DNA of 64,000 nucleotides from Delphinus delphis (GCF_949987515.2 NC_082692.2:84949488-85013487), one strand, 5' to 3'; numbered from the stretch's first letter, positions 1 to 11,420 are shown. Notes: a model not told the origin generated them from the letters alone. Numbers and translations: made by a program.

Positions 1-611
1 CCAGAGTGGTTTCTAATTGGATATTCACATGAGAAATTTCTGCTTGATTCTAAATGCAGCAACTCCACTCTGCTCCTGTACTAGGAGCTACATGCCACCC
101 ATTCCTCCAGCACACAGAAGCCTGCATCTAATTTTACAAGAGCGTGGAAATAATATGCCCTCGAACTTGAATCTTCTTTGCCAGTGGCCACCACAGAAAC
201 AAATTGCTTTCAGAAGGGTGTTTTTCACTGGGTTTGTGTACTGGGTTGTTTTTCTGAGGGGGCGGGGAGAAATAAGGGGCACATTTTTTTTTTTAAATCA
301 TGCTTCTAATCCTTAAAATGACTAAAATAGTTTCATCCTTTCATAACCTGTCATCACGCATGTTTCTCTAAAATTAAACACATATGGCTCAAGCCAGAGT
401 TACATTATGCACCATATTATGTAATTATCTTTTCAATTTATTACTCCTCAAAATAGAAAAAGATTAGCCTGTGTTTCTTAAGTCTGAGTAAACATATGGC
501 CTGAAGATTGTAAATGACATCCTACCTTTAAAAGAAGTTCCAAGACTAAACAACACACGATACTCTGCCCACAAAGGCCATGTGTGATAACAGGGTTGTA
601 AGATACAGAAG
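1..611. other. Unassigned non-coding sequence
   Basis: No repeat family, exon or RNA gene is recognised. The sequence is AT-rich with a short T run near 287-296. The overlapping open frames on both strands are under 100 codons and look like chance. Confidence 0.5.
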
Positions 612-613
612 AC

Positions 614-675
614 ATGTACGTGTGTGCGTGTGCGTGTGTGTGTGTACATATATATGTATCTATGTATATAGATAC
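614..675. repeat. (TG)n / (TA)n microsatellite
   Basis: An imperfect TG run with CG interruptions (about 617-646) passes directly into a TATATGTATC-type run to about 675. It is a compound dinucleotide repeat and likely length-polymorphic. The short frames over it are repeat artefacts. Confidence 0.85.
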
Positions 676-2085
676 ATCTTCTTGCTTTCTGGCCATGTCT
701 TTGATGTCGTGAAATATTCCTGCTGGCAGATTGTAAACAGCACAAGAATATCTGCATTTCAGCATTTCCTATTAGCGTCAGTGAACTTGGGTCCTGTTTA
801 ATCCGTAAGGAACAGGTCGCCAGTGATCTGGGTGTTCATACAAGAATTATCTGTCTTCATACAACTCAGGAACTTTGTGCCCGCTCCCCTGGCAGCCTGT
901 ATACATCCATTCTCCATGTTACCCAGTGATTTAAGACCTCCTCTGAGACCCGCTGCTTGTTCACTGTCCTTTTCTTCCTGGTCAGGAAAGGCAGCACTCG
1001 AGCAGGCACGCTCACAGCTGCCAACGACCCCCTTACCGACAACCACCTTCAGCGTTATTCCAAGGCTCCCAGCAGTGTGCGGTGGAATTCTGACGACATC
1101 CCTATGATCAAAACCTTTCTTGGGGGGGCGGGGGGGGCGGGTGGCAACTTGAAGACTTCCAATTTGCAACAGGCGGAAATTTTTGCATAGGGCTGCCAAG
1201 TAGAAAGGAAATATTTCGGAGACAATTCATACTCAAATCAGTTAAATTGTTTATTCCATGCTGAGGGATATCAGAAATGAAATGCTGTGAGTGGGTTTCG
1301 GAGGCCTTTATGCTCTCCTTAACTAGAAAGGATGGTTTTAAAATTTTTTTTAAAAAAGTAATAATCTGGCAAGTTGAAAACTAGCGAATCAGGCTTTCAC
1401 AAAGCCGTTACCATACGTGCACTCACAAGGGTTTTAAATATACACTTTGCTACGAATGTCCGGCAAGAAATTGTGGATTTCAGAAGAAGTTTCCTGGAGA
1501 AAATACAATTTCCGGTGGATTGATACTGACAACTGGCAATGGTGTTGCAAAGTCAATGTGAACAATTTAGCATGTGAAGACATTTTATTGACTACTGTGA
1601 AACCGTTTAGGTGAGAGATAAAAACAGTTCAAGGATATTTTACTCTGCCGTGATGGAACAGTTACCCATTTTCAAATCGCACGGGCAATCCTTTTTATTT
1701 GCTCTAATGGGTAACCAGAGACAGGGAGACCCGATTCTCATCCTCTCATAACCACGGCACGGTAGAACATATAGAAACTTGGTTTCCAGTATCTAGGGTA
1801 AGACTATAGCCCACTAAAAATAAATCACACAGTTGGCTACAAAAGGATGTATCTTAGAGGCAGAATCACTGAACAAATCTTTTAGGCTACATTCCATGTT
1901 GACTGAATCTTTGGAACCAGAAGTGCCGCTTTTAAATTATCTGGCACCTTCTCATTTAATACAGACTGACATTGATATTCCCCAGAGAAACGGATGACAG
2001 TCCAATCAAGAAGAAATATCTGAGTGCAGATTAATATAAATGGTAGGCTTTTTTTTTAATGACTAGGCCCTCACCAAGGGCCTTT
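676..2085. other. Unassigned sequence with a G-rich run
   Basis: No exon or repeat is recognised. It contains a G-tract cluster at 1122-1141 (G7-C-G8-C-G3), which could form a G-quadruplex on the plus strand. The rest is AT-rich with no distinctive structure. Confidence 0.45.
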
Positions 2086-2424
2086 GCACTTGCTGTTCTC
2101 CTCCTGAAACGCTCTTCCCCCCAGATTTCCGTATGGCCCCCTCGGGTCTCACTGTCCTTTTCTTCCTTAATGTAAAAACTGTACATCTCTCACTCACACT
2201 CCCCATTTCCTGACCCAGATTTACTTTCTCTATATCACTTACCACCATGAAACACATCATACACTTAGTCCGTTTCCGTCTTCTCTACTAGGATGAAAGC
2301 ACCCTAAGACCAGGGAATGGTTCTGTCCACTGCTGTATACCCAATGTGTGAAACAGGACCTGGAATGTAGCTGACACTGAAATATTTACTGAGGGGAAAA
2401 AGGGAACAAGTGAATGAATGAACG
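2086..2424 (+). repeat. L2 LINE 3' end
   Basis: It begins with the characteristic L2 phrase 'gggcctttgcacttgctgtt' followed by a 'ctcttcc' block. It runs through 'cactgctgtatacccaatg' and ends in the usual TGAATGAATGAA tail at 2411-2424. This is an old mammalian LINE2 relic with no coding capacity left. Confidence 0.85.
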
Positions 2425-2637
2425 TACCAATGCAACAGCCTTTACGTCACCTTCAGCAGGCACTAGGCCAAGAAGCGCGCTAATCCACCTACAGTAGTAC
2501 AATTATACTTAGGCTCACCTATCATGTCAATGGAGAGGGGCCGGGGTCTGAGCTAATTCCCTTAAAAGAAAGGGATCTCAGGCTATCCTGAAATGAATAA
2601 TAAGAAAAATGAAAACAAAGACCTTGAAAGAGCAATA

Positions 2638-2890
2638 CAATCCAGTAGTTAGGTGCTTTAACTCCGGGGTCAGAATGCCTGGGTTCGAGTCTCACTTTCT
2701 CTAGAAAAAAACTGTGTGGCACCAGCGAGTATCCTCACCTCTCTAAGCCTCGGCTCCCATGGCTGTAACAGATGATCAGTAACGGGCCTTCACCGCTCAG
2801 AGTTTTAGGGAGGATACAATTAGGGACTTAAAATAAGCACCATGTCAGGCACATAACAAGGCTCACTAATTATACCCATAAGTGATTCTC
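2638..2890 (+). repeat. MIR SINE, nearly full length
   Basis: MIR order is visible: 'agtagttaggtgctttaactccggggtcagaatgcctgg' as the tRNA-derived head (split here only for description), then the 'cctcacctctctaagcct' core, then 'aggcacataacaaggctcac' near the tail. The 'ggttcgagtc' B-box relic is at about 2682-2691. This is an ancient SINE. Confidence 0.75.
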
Positions 2891-3771
2891 CTTTTCAAAA
2901 ACGCAAATAATTAGGAGGTTAGAAAGATCTGGAGATACCGTTGATCTTCTGATATTCTTTCCTACTTCACTTTCTACAAATGTTGAAAAAACAGGAAAAG
3001 TTTGTTTCGCTCTCTGAGATATTTATAGCGCTTATAAATTCTAGGGTGGATTATTACTTTTACGTCTCAAAATTTTTTTCGATTCCAAGAAATTACAGTG
3101 TGCTTCCTCTTGTAGCTTCTATTTTTTCCTGATGTTATTTTACTCAGAAGAGGTGCTGCCTTCTTTATTCAACCAAAGATGCATCCGGGCGGTTGTGTAC
3201 CCGAAAATTACTTTGTGTGCTTTTAAAACTGCCCACACACCTAATCATGTTTTGCATATACTCCCAAAGGAATTATCAAACAAATGCCCAACGCTGCTAT
3301 AACACATTTTAAAACATTTCCTCAAATGTAGACTTTTGCGCTTCCGCAGTCTTAGAGGAATGCATCACGGAAAACTCAGGACTTCAACTAGAATATGTTT
3401 TGTTCCCTGACACCTTACCTTTCCAAAGCTGAACTACACATCTTATTTTTGTCCTCTGCATAAAAAAGCAATAAATGTATTTTTCCCAGGATGAACATCT
3501 TTGATACGATTTTTCCCAAGGGCTGGCGTCTGTGTATTTTCTCACCTACTGCTGATGCTGAAAGTCAGCTGGGGGTATACTGATCCTTACCATGTGCGGC
3601 TTCATATATGTAACAGGGAGGACAACCAGCCTTTTACTCCAAGAGAGGCAGGGTTATGAGGGCTTGTTTTAGAGTCGCCACGGTTTGATGTGTATGAAGA
3701 CGTAATAGAATTGATATCCTATTGGACGGGTACCACATGATGTAAAATAATTTTTTTAATTCACAGAATTT
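2891..3771. other. Unassigned AT-rich sequence
   Basis: No exon or repeat is recognised with confidence. The stretch is AT-rich, without long open frames, and stops at the target site of the SINE that follows. Confidence 0.4.
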
Positions 3772-4014
3772 AAGAATAGGTGCTTACAGGCTTCCCTGGT
3801 GGCGCAGTGGTTGAGAGTCCGCCTGCCGATGCAGGGGACACGGGTTCATGCCCCGGTCCGGGAAGATCCCACATGCCGCGGAGCGGCTGGGCCCGTGAGC
3901 CATGGCCGCTGAGCGTGCGCGTCCGGAGCCTGTGCTCCGCAACGGGAGAGACCACAGCAGTCAGAGGCCCGCGTATCGCAAAAAAAAAAAAAAAAAAAAG
4001 AATAGGTGCTTACA
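3772..4014 (+). mobile_element. Young cetacean CHR SINE with 17-bp TSD
   Basis: The short CHR-type tRNA-derived SINE body is at about 3789-3997. The pol III A-box-like 'tggcgcagtgg' and B-box-like 'gggttcatgcccc' are visible, and the element ends in an A run of about 19. The TSD 'aagaataggtgcttaca' is identical at 3772-3788 and 3998-4014, so the insertion is recent. Non-autonomous and dependent on LINE machinery. The open frames across it are SINE-derived and not genes. Confidence 0.96.
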
Positions 4015-4284
4015 TCTTAACACAATACAATGTATGCGATATCTACAAATTTGCAACCCCTGCCCCATTTATTTATATTTTATGAATCTGCTCCAGGTCC
4101 CCCTCCAGAGGAGACATACCTGTCCTGGAATTACAGGAGAGGTTGAATGACCTTTTTACCGTATTTTCTGACCACTTGATGCTGGTGGGTGGCAGGCAAA
4201 GCCTCTTAAAGAGAATGGCCCCCAAAGAAGGAGAATCAATTAGGGTCTCCTCCAAAATGGCTGAGCAAACGAGCACTAGCTTAC

Positions 4285-4480
4285 AGGTGAAGGGAACCTC
4301 AGTTCCAGTGCTGCCTCCGCCACTCACGGCCGTGATCCTGGGCCAGTCATTCCATCTCGTTCGGTTTCTCGTGGATCATCTAAGGGCGGGGGGAACAGGG
4401 GTCGAAATATCCAGCTCACTGATTGAGAGGTGGGATAACATTCATCAGAATGCCCAACACTGTGACTGGTATGTAAAGCC
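4285..4480 (+). repeat. MIR SINE
   Basis: 'tgctgcctccgccactcacg...gtgatcctgggccagtcatt' matches the MIR sequence covering 'ctctgccacttactagctgtgtgaccttggg', and it ends with a 'aatgcccaacactgtgactgg' tail-like block. Diverged. Confidence 0.65.
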
Positions 4481-4610
4481 CAAATTCTCAAAACTGACCA
4501 CGAATACTCTTATTCCTAGAGAGAGCAGAAGTGCTTCAATACAGAGCAGTCAGCCTCTTGCCCTGATGGCATCCGTCTCCTCCTACCATCTTTGAAACGG
4601 CCTGTGTTGT

Positions 4611-4836
4611 CTGGACTAATGGTTCTTTTTTTTTTTTTTTTTTTTTGCAGTACGTGGGCCTCTCCCGTTGCGGAGCACAGGCTCCGGACGCGCAGGCTCA
4701 GCGGCCATGGCTCACGGGCGCAGCCGCTCCGCAGCACGCGGGATCCTCCCGGACCTGGGCACGAACCCGTGTCCACTGCATCGGCAGGCAGACTCTCAAC
4801 CACTGCGCCACCAGGGAAGCCCTGGACTAATGGTTC
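4611..4836 (-). mobile_element. Young cetacean CHR SINE, reverse orientation
   Basis: A T run at about 4626-4646 is the reverse complement of the poly(A) tail. The reversed body ends in 'gcgccaccagggaagcc'. The TSD 'ctggactaatggttc' is identical at 4611-4625 and 4822-4836. It is the same short subfamily as the copy about 630 bp upstream but in opposite orientation, so the pair forms a near-perfect inverted repeat. Confidence 0.96.
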
Positions 4837-4904
4837 TTTTTTCCTGTTTGGCAATCAATTCAAAACGCTTGGGAACAGGAGAAGGGCAGGCAGCACAGCT
4901 CGCA

Positions 4905-5035
4905 GGATCTGGAGCTATCTAGACTTGGTCCCTGCACCTGGGGACCCTTGGCATGTTATTTAATATCTCAAAGTCTCAAAGGCCTTGCCTGAAACTCTAC
5001 AAGGGCTCAAAATAACCATCTCCCAAACTACCTTC
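4905..5035 (+). repeat. MIR SINE fragment
   Basis: The phrase 'cccttggcatgttatttaat...tcaaagtctcaaaggcc' resembles the MIR core 'ccttgggcaagttacttaacctctctgtgcctcag'. Diverged and truncated. Confidence 0.5.
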
Positions 5036-5825
5036 TGCAATAAGATCATAAGACGCACACAGTGGGGTGAAGGTTTACTGGGCTGGAGTGCCTGTCGTAC
5101 TTCCCATCCCGGTCACAGGGACCCCAACGCTTTGTCTGTTGTGTTCTCAATGCAATGACCACGTTAAGCAGGTAAAAACAACATGGTGCTCCAGTCAAAG
5201 TGAGCCTAGACCAAGGACTGAAAGATAAGGCAAAAGGCAACCACAGATGGGGCACAAGAGAGCCCAGCTACCCTGGAAAGTGAATGTTAACCAAGAGGGA
5301 TGCGTCATTCTGAATACTTCAAAAGGATGCAATTGAATCGCCTCTCTGAGTAAAGAAGACAAAGAAAGGACCCAGGAAGAAAAGATGGGTCTCACACAGG
5401 GGTTGTGATCCCAAGCAAGACTGGGCTCCCTTCTTCTTGTGAACACCCCACCTCTCCTCCACCTTCAGCCTGGGTACCTGGGCACCATGACAACCAACCC
5501 ACAGCACACGTAAATTTTAAACAAGAAGGACAAGGGAGAATAAACACATTTGGGTTAAATATGTTTGACTAATTAAAAATGTTGCCCTGCTTAATATAGG
5601 CAAACTGACTGAAGAATTAATGTGCCACCTGGCCACACACTTAGTAAGAGTAAAAACTCAAAGTAGAAATTTCAATAGGTGCTTTGTCTCCTGATGGACA
5701 GGAAAGGCTGCCCAAATTCATACCCAGGGCTCCTTTCCTTTGAAAACACAGGGAGATGGAGAGAGGGGGGAAGAGGTCAACTGGCTATTCAGCTAATTAA
5801 GACACACCCCACCACACACACCCTA
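5036..5825. other. Unassigned sequence
   Basis: Nothing specific is recognised. Short open frames are present on both strands without splice support or codon bias. Confidence 0.4.
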
Positions 5826-6330
5826 AATATCCAGCCAATAAGGAACTGGCTAAGTAAATGACAATACATCCATATGACGCAATGCTGGGCTGCCACCAAA
5901 ATGTTCAGACATACATCTATATTGATGGTATGGCAAGACGTCCACTCTTTATACTGCTTGTACTGCTTTACTACTTGGTTAATTTCTGTCTTCTCAGCCC
6001 TCACTGCATTTACCCCCCACCAACATATTTTTATGAAAATATGCAACCATTCAGAAAAGCTGAGAAGGACTCTTCATTGACCACTCATATACCCAACTCC
6101 TAGATGCTACATATTAACAATTTCCTCTACTTGGTTGCCCATGTATCTCTATCCATCTATTGTATTTTAGATATCAGAATAAGTTTCATGATATATTCTA
6201 AAGGGAAAAGACAAACTACCAAAGCACATGCACAACATGATCTCATTTTTGAAAATATATATGGGTGTGTGCACTCAACACGCCTAGAGAAAACAATGGA
6301 AGGAAATACCACAAAGTGTTACTAGTAACA
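5826..6330 (+). repeat. Nested L1 3' fragments
   Basis: 5826-5950 ('atatccagccaataaggaac', 'acatccatatgacgcaatg') and about 6181-6330 ('catgatatattctaaaggg', 'tctcatttttgaaaatat') are consecutive parts of one old L1 3' region. They are separated by about 230 bp that resembles a different L1 3' segment ('ccactcatatacccaactcc', 'tagatgctacatattaacaa'). This suggests one L1 relic inserted into another. No coding remains. Confidence 0.6.
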
Positions 6331-6373
6331 ATTCTGCTATCTTTTTTTTTCCTCATTACTTACATGCATTTAT

Positions 6374-6415
6374 TTTCTTTTTCTCTCTTTTTTTTTTTCT
6401 TATTTTCTTTTTTTT
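6374..6415. repeat. T-rich tract
   Basis: An interrupted pyrimidine and T-rich tract. It adjoins the retrocopy-like segment at 6416 and could include its reversed poly(A) tail. Confidence 0.7.
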
Positions 6416-7040
6416 GAGCAACAGGCATTTATTCCTTGTGAAATAAATAGATATGTAATTAAGGTAAGGAAACAAGGATGAGAAGAGGACAGACAGCTAG
6501 GAAGGATGCAAGGCAGAAAGGAACTACTCAAAGCCATCACTATATCCCTCCCTACACAGTGGTAGCTCTGTGAGAAGCTACGTGCCTAACCCATCTGTGG
6601 AAATGTTGACCGAGAAGGGCAAAGGAAGTCAACAGAGAAGGAACCCAAATGCCATTCCCGCTGGCCATCCAAGTCATTTAACAGTCAGACTAACTACTTT
6701 TCAGATAGAGTTCCAGAACAAATTCCAATCTCCTCCCTGAGACTATATGTGGGAAGTGATGGGAATTTCCTGATCCCAGGCTCACATGGGCACCTGCTAT
6801 CATAAGCAACCCACCACATCAGGTTTCCAACACAGAAGTTAAACAGACCTCCATTTTTGGCCTCCACACCCAGCTTGCGGACCTTCTTATCAGAAGGCAC
6901 TTGGTCAGCAACCACCTGGGTCCTGGATCCCAGCTCTGGAAGGCCAAGAACATCGCAGACACAGACGGACTGCCCAGCTCAGCAGCACCTCCTACACCCC
7001 ACACATCACTTTATGTCACCCCCCAGTCCTACAACTTTCC
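6416..7040 (-). pseudogene. Possible processed retrocopy, parent unknown
   Basis: Read on the minus strand, the segment ends with a polyadenylation signal 'aataaa' (about 6435-6440) in the context 'ggaataaatgcctgttgctc'. An A run follows directly (the T-rich tract ending at 6415), as expected for a reverse-transcribed mRNA 3' end. Upstream on the same strand is an open frame at 6694-6915 beginning MVADQVPSDKKVRKLGVEAK, followed by a long non-coding stretch like a 3' UTR. The protein fragment was not recognised, the 5' border and target duplication were not found, and a chance frame next to an old poly(A) is possible. Confidence 0.35.
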
Positions 7041-7908
7041 ACCAATGCATCTGTCTGTCAATTTGAGGAATCACGGGATAAGATTTAAGGCCTTATTCCC
7101 AATGATTGAAAGGGGGGGGACAAATGATGGGGCATTTCCTCTGCCCCAACGATGATTCTGACAGCAGCTTTTGGAGGGAGGCTTCTAGACACACTCCAGC
7201 CCTCTGATGCAGGTCAAAAGGGGAGGGCACGAGAAGACCCCGCAGAGCAAAAGGAGAACCTGGAGGCCTGGGTCTCAAAGGTACCCCTTTGTAGCCTTGC
7301 CTGTAAAGACCGGATGTCCTTATGACAACGCCATGAGTAAGGAGTAACAGGACAGTCAGAGTGCACAACATACAAATGATACTTGAGATCAGCCGCTCGC
7401 ATTTTTAAACAGTAGTCGCTAATGGATCAGCAAAGTCTAATGGTGCCGTGCTTTAGTTTTCGAATCCTACATCTGGCTTCATGTCAACCATCCATCGCCA
7501 TGTTTTCATTCAGAATGCTATTCTCCCGGCACCTTCTCATTGTTCTTGTTATTGTTCATTAAAAAAAAAAAAAGAATTAAAAGGCGCCCCCAAAATATAC
7601 TGTGTTCACACCCTATGAGAAATCTAAGTATGTGAAAATACAACATTAAGTTCTCATTCACATCTTAAGGTCATCTGTACCAGAACCTTCTCCTCCCACC
7701 CCCAATACATAAAGAAACACATGTATTCCAAAGATTAGCATTCCTTGCCATGGAAGTAGGTTTGTAATCAAGCAATAAGTATACTATACCCCACCCCTTG
7801 GACATTCGTAAGGCACACATGTATTTCAGAGGCTCCGAGAAAGAAACCAAGCGTGGCTCAAACTAGTTTCTCTAGAGAATCTTTTATTTCCTCATAGATC
7901 ACTTATTT
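7041..7908. other. Unassigned sequence
   Basis: No repeat or exon is recognised. A short A run lies at about 7561-7573. The open frames on the minus strand at 7093-7402 overlap each other and have no support. Confidence 0.4.
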
Positions 7909-8225
7909 AAAATCTCATGCAGGGCTTCCCTGGTGGCGCAGTGGTTGAGAAACTGCCTGCCAATGCAGGGACATGGGTTCGGGCCCTGGTCTGGGAAGAT
8001 TCCACATGCCGCGGAGCAACTAGGCCCGCGAGCCACAACTACTGAGCCTGCGCGTCTGGAGCCTGTGCTCCGCAACGAGAGGCCACGACAGTGAGAGGCC
8101 CGCACACCGCGATGAAGAGTGGCCCTTGCTTGCCGCAACTAGAGAAAGTCCTCGCACAGAAACAAAGACCCAACATGCCAAAAATAAATAAATAAATAAA
8201 TAAATAATTTAAAAATCTCATGCAA
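7909..8225 (+). mobile_element. Long-type CHR SINE with (AAAT)n tail
   Basis: The older, longer CHR form (body about 7922-8212) continues past 'gagaggcccgcacaccg' into 'cttgccgcaactagagaaag' and 'caaagacccaacatgccaaa', and ends in an AAATAAATAAAT run. The TSD 'aaaatctcatgca' is identical at 7909-7921 and 8213-8225. Several substitutions set it apart from the short young copies. Confidence 0.94.
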
Positions 8226-8439
8226 AATCATGGGGAAAAGAGGATCTCAGTGATTTTTAAAAAGGTGAATTTCCTTAAGTAGAATAATACTTCTTCAATC
8301 TATAAATTGTGAATATAATTTTAAGTCTTATTGATAACAAAGAATGTTCCAAGGCTCCATGAAAGTTTATAAGATGTAGACACAGAAACAGGTTTTTGAA
8401 ACTGTGTCTTTGATATGAGAGCCAATATTTACACAAATA

Positions 8440-8556
8440 AAACCTACAATGTCAGAGCCAGAAGGGAACTTAGCTATCATGCAATTCAAGTCATTTTACA
8501 GATAAGGACACTGAGGCTGAGGAATATTACGTGGCTTATGCATGGTTGTGGGCCAT
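8440..8556 (-). repeat. MIR SINE fragment
   Basis: 'cattttacagataaggacactgaggctgagg' is the reverse complement of the MIR core 'cctcagtttcctcatctgtaaaatg' (described in parts). Diverged at its 3' side. Confidence 0.65.
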
Positions 8557-8989
8557 CAACGGTTCCTTAACACCAAGGGAAGAGAGAGAGAGAAGGGGGG
8601 AGGGGCAGGCATTATTAGGAAGAGCAAAAATAAGCAGAATAAAACTCAAATATGAGTTTTTCTTTTTTCCCCCATTATGGGCTTCAGTATCTAATGTTTG
8701 GGTCTTTGACTATAAACTAATCATGACTACAAACTGCGCCTAACCCCACGAAACACATAATCACCCCCCCCATTCCCAATAAAGAACCTCAGCCCTACAC
8801 CATAAAGGCAACTTTAGAAAACTGATACAGCAAACCACTTAAACAGAGTAACCACTCAGTTTATAAGTAAACCATTTGGTTTGGTTTTAAAATAGGACTT
8901 GGAAAGAGCTCAAAATAATCAAAAGTTGAGACTATAGCATGTTTGAAAACAGAAACAACAGACCAACTACTACAGCCGTTTGCCCAAGG
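8557..8989. other. Unassigned sequence
   Basis: No gene or repeat is recognised. It contains a purine-rich patch at about 8578-8608 and a C run at about 8764-8770. Confidence 0.4.
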
Positions 8990-9620
8990 AGTATTTACAA
9001 AGTATCTGTTTTGTGCTGGGCATTGTGTTTAGAGACCAGAATACAACAGTACACAGAAAGTTACATTCTTTCCTGTGGGAGCTGGTGACAAGATGCCCAT
9101 TAATCACTACAGAAACAAAGATACATGTAAACTATATTGGGATGAATGCCACGCAAGCAAGTTAAATGGGGCCAGGAGATAGTTTGAGAGGGGCTTTGGC
9201 AAAGGCAGAGAGATCAAAGAAGGGTTCCCTGAGGAGGTTACTATTGAGCTGACAACTGATGGACAGGTGAAGAAGAGAGGGAGGAGTATAATAGGCAGAA
9301 GGAACAAAATGCAAAGGCCCGGTGGTACCAAGGATCACAGTAAAGCATAAGGAGAGTGGCTGCAGCAGGAAAAGGGGGGGGCGGGGGGAGCACAGAGTAA
9401 GAAGAGACAGAAATGACACTAGAAAGGCTGGACAGATCTCGTGACAGAATTTTGTCTTCATCATAAGGATGGTAGTGGGAGGCCAACGAAGGGGGTCTCA
9501 GTTTGGTAAACAGGTGAGCAAGACAGAATCATAACTGCATTTTGAAAAGATCACTCAGGCTGCCCAATGGAGGTCACAATGGAGTGTTGCCCATGAGTCT
9601 ATGACAAAACTGGCCAAACC
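8990..9620 (-). repeat. L2 LINE, reverse orientation
   Basis: The reverse complement of L2 is followed over about 600 bp. It shows 'gtatttacaaagtatctg' with 'tgctgggcattgtg', then 'ttccctgaggaggttac', then 'caaaatgcaaaggcccgg' (reverse of the L2 'gggcctttgca' phrase), and later 'aaagatcactcaggctgcc'. A G-rich run (9374-9389) lies inside it. It is one of the longest recognisable L2 pieces here. Confidence 0.8.
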
Positions 9621-9670
9621 GTATTCACTGGATTTCCAAGACACGCAGAAACTAGAACAGGTTCTTAAAG

Positions 9671-9903
9671 ATGCCCAAAGCGGGCTTCCCTGGGGGCGCA
9701 GTGGTGGAGAGTCCGCCTGCCGATGCAGGGCACGCGGGTTCGTGCCCCGGGCTGGGAAGATCCCACATGCCGCGGAGCGGCTGGGCCCGTGAGCCATGGC
9801 CGCTGAGCCTGCGCGTCCGGAGCCTGTGCTCCGCAGCGGGAGAGGCCACAGCAGTGAGAGGCCCACGTACCGCAAAAAAAAAAAAAAAAAAAATGCCCAA
9901 AGC
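9671..9903 (+). mobile_element. Young short CHR SINE with 11-bp TSD
   Basis: The body is about 9682-9892 with an A run of about 19. The TSD 'atgcccaaagc' is identical at 9671-9681 and 9893-9903. The head differs from its siblings ('tgggggcgcagtggtgg'). Confidence 0.95.
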
Positions 9904-10747
9904 AATTCTTCAAAGACATGTAAGATAACAGGTGGAGCTGAAGTTGGGAGGAAGTGCGTTCTGAAAGCAAATGGTCCAGATACACAGCATCCTCAGGGCT
10001 GGTCCAGGGGTCCATGGGATGCAAGTAAACAGTGTGAGCCCCAACCCTGCCCACCATGGAATTTACAGATGGTTTATCCTGGCATCTGTCTCACGCTGGC
10101 TATGTTCCATCATTATTGATTTTAGACTTCCACTTATCTCCGTATCTGATCTCGCTGGACTGAGACCCAGCACCAAAACCAAAACCATAAACCACTGCAA
10201 ACTGTCCTCCTAAAAACGAACACTGTGCTTCTGGACTGTCCCCTTTAGCTGAAGCTAAGGATGGCAGAGGGAAATCTTGAACCATCCACACAAGATCAGC
10301 ATACTTACCTTTCTAAAAACCACATGGAACCCCTTGTGATTTTTTTTTTTTCATGTGGGAGGCAACATCAAAGTATTGCATTTCCAGCGCTTCGGAGACA
10401 AAAATTGATTCAATTTTACATGGAGCTAAATTCCTTTTCATCCAAGGAACAGGAAACAGTTAATGTGTCACTTCATTTTTCTCTGCAGATCTACAAATGG
10501 GGACAGGCGTCTTAGCTGGCCCTGTACTAGCACAAGTTTGGACAGAGCTGAGGTTGTTGGGTTTAATTTGGCCAAATAAAGGAACTCTCAACTCAACGAG
10601 CATTTGGTCGGCATAGTCGATTCACTTCATATTACAGATCGAGGACACCAGCAGTACTGTTTAGAAAAACTGGCAATGCTGTTTAGACAAACAGCCTCGA
10701 GAAGACAGACTGGATAGGAAATGTGGTCTGTTGCACTGTTATCCTAG
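9904..10747. other. Unassigned sequence
   Basis: No exon or repeat is recognised with confidence. Short open frames on both strands look like chance. Confidence 0.4.
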
Positions 10748-10781
10748 TTTTTTTTTTTTTTTTTTTCCTTCTTCCTTCCCT
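10748..10781. repeat. Poly(T) and CTT-rich tract
   Basis: About 19 T residues pass into a CCTTCTTCC-type pyrimidine stretch. No adjacent retroelement body was recognised. Confidence 0.8.
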
Positions 10782-10907
10782 CATGAGTGCTTTTCATGTA
10801 ATTTTTACTCACGAAGTTGCCAGTGTTAATTTCTACAGGCCAAATTTGGCTCACATATTCCCTGCCAACTCCACAGTCAAATTCTGTGTGCTTGTGGGGT
10901 ATGTCTC

Positions 10908-10910
<3 letters not shown>

Positions 10911-10948
<38 letters not shown>
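10911..10948. repeat. (GT)n microsatellite, about 18 units
   Basis: An essentially uninterrupted GT run, the longest pure dinucleotide repeat in the window with the CA run near 47.95 kb. Likely polymorphic. Confidence 0.97.
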
Positions 10949-10950
<2 letters not shown>

Positions 10951-11420
10951 CCACTGAATTGCACCTAAAGCCAGAGAGATTTCTGTGACCAGAGACTCAA
11001 GAAGAATGCAGGCAGCATCACACTTGGGTACCTCTAATGACAAAATCTGTCTCTATTAGCAAAAACAATCAAACTCTCCGAGCTGGCACAAGGCTCAACG
11101 CAGCGAGATGCATGGATCCCCACAGAAGCTTTACAAGGATGTGGCAGAGCATCCACGGAAAGGCCATTTGCATATTCTCCAGCACAGGAAAGTGAAACAC
11201 AGCAAAGCAAAGGCTAAGCAGCATGTTTCCTGAATGTTCCCTCTTGGGATCTGTAACTTAAAGGCACCATTCATTTTAGGGATCTGGGTTCAAATGACAG
11301 GGACAGAAAACAGCAGTTTGTTTCTATCTTCTGTTTTATATAACATACAAATTCCATGCTGGTTCTTTTCTGTTACTATTTTGAAGTAATAAAGGAGTTC
11401 AATTCTCTCCTCCACTCAAA
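10949..11420. other. Unassigned sequence
   Basis: No feature is recognised between the GT repeat and the next SINE target site. Confidence 0.4.

Noticed and set aside
3789..3860. tRNA-like A and B boxes, possible tRNA gene
   Set aside because: They belong to the SINE head, and no cloverleaf with acceptor stem was found. The same holds for all other copies.
3780..4085. Open frames of about 60-150 codons with repeated FPGGAVVESPPADAGDTGSC-like sequence at many sites
   Set aside because: They are translations of CHR SINE copies on either strand, recurring at every SINE, and are not genes.
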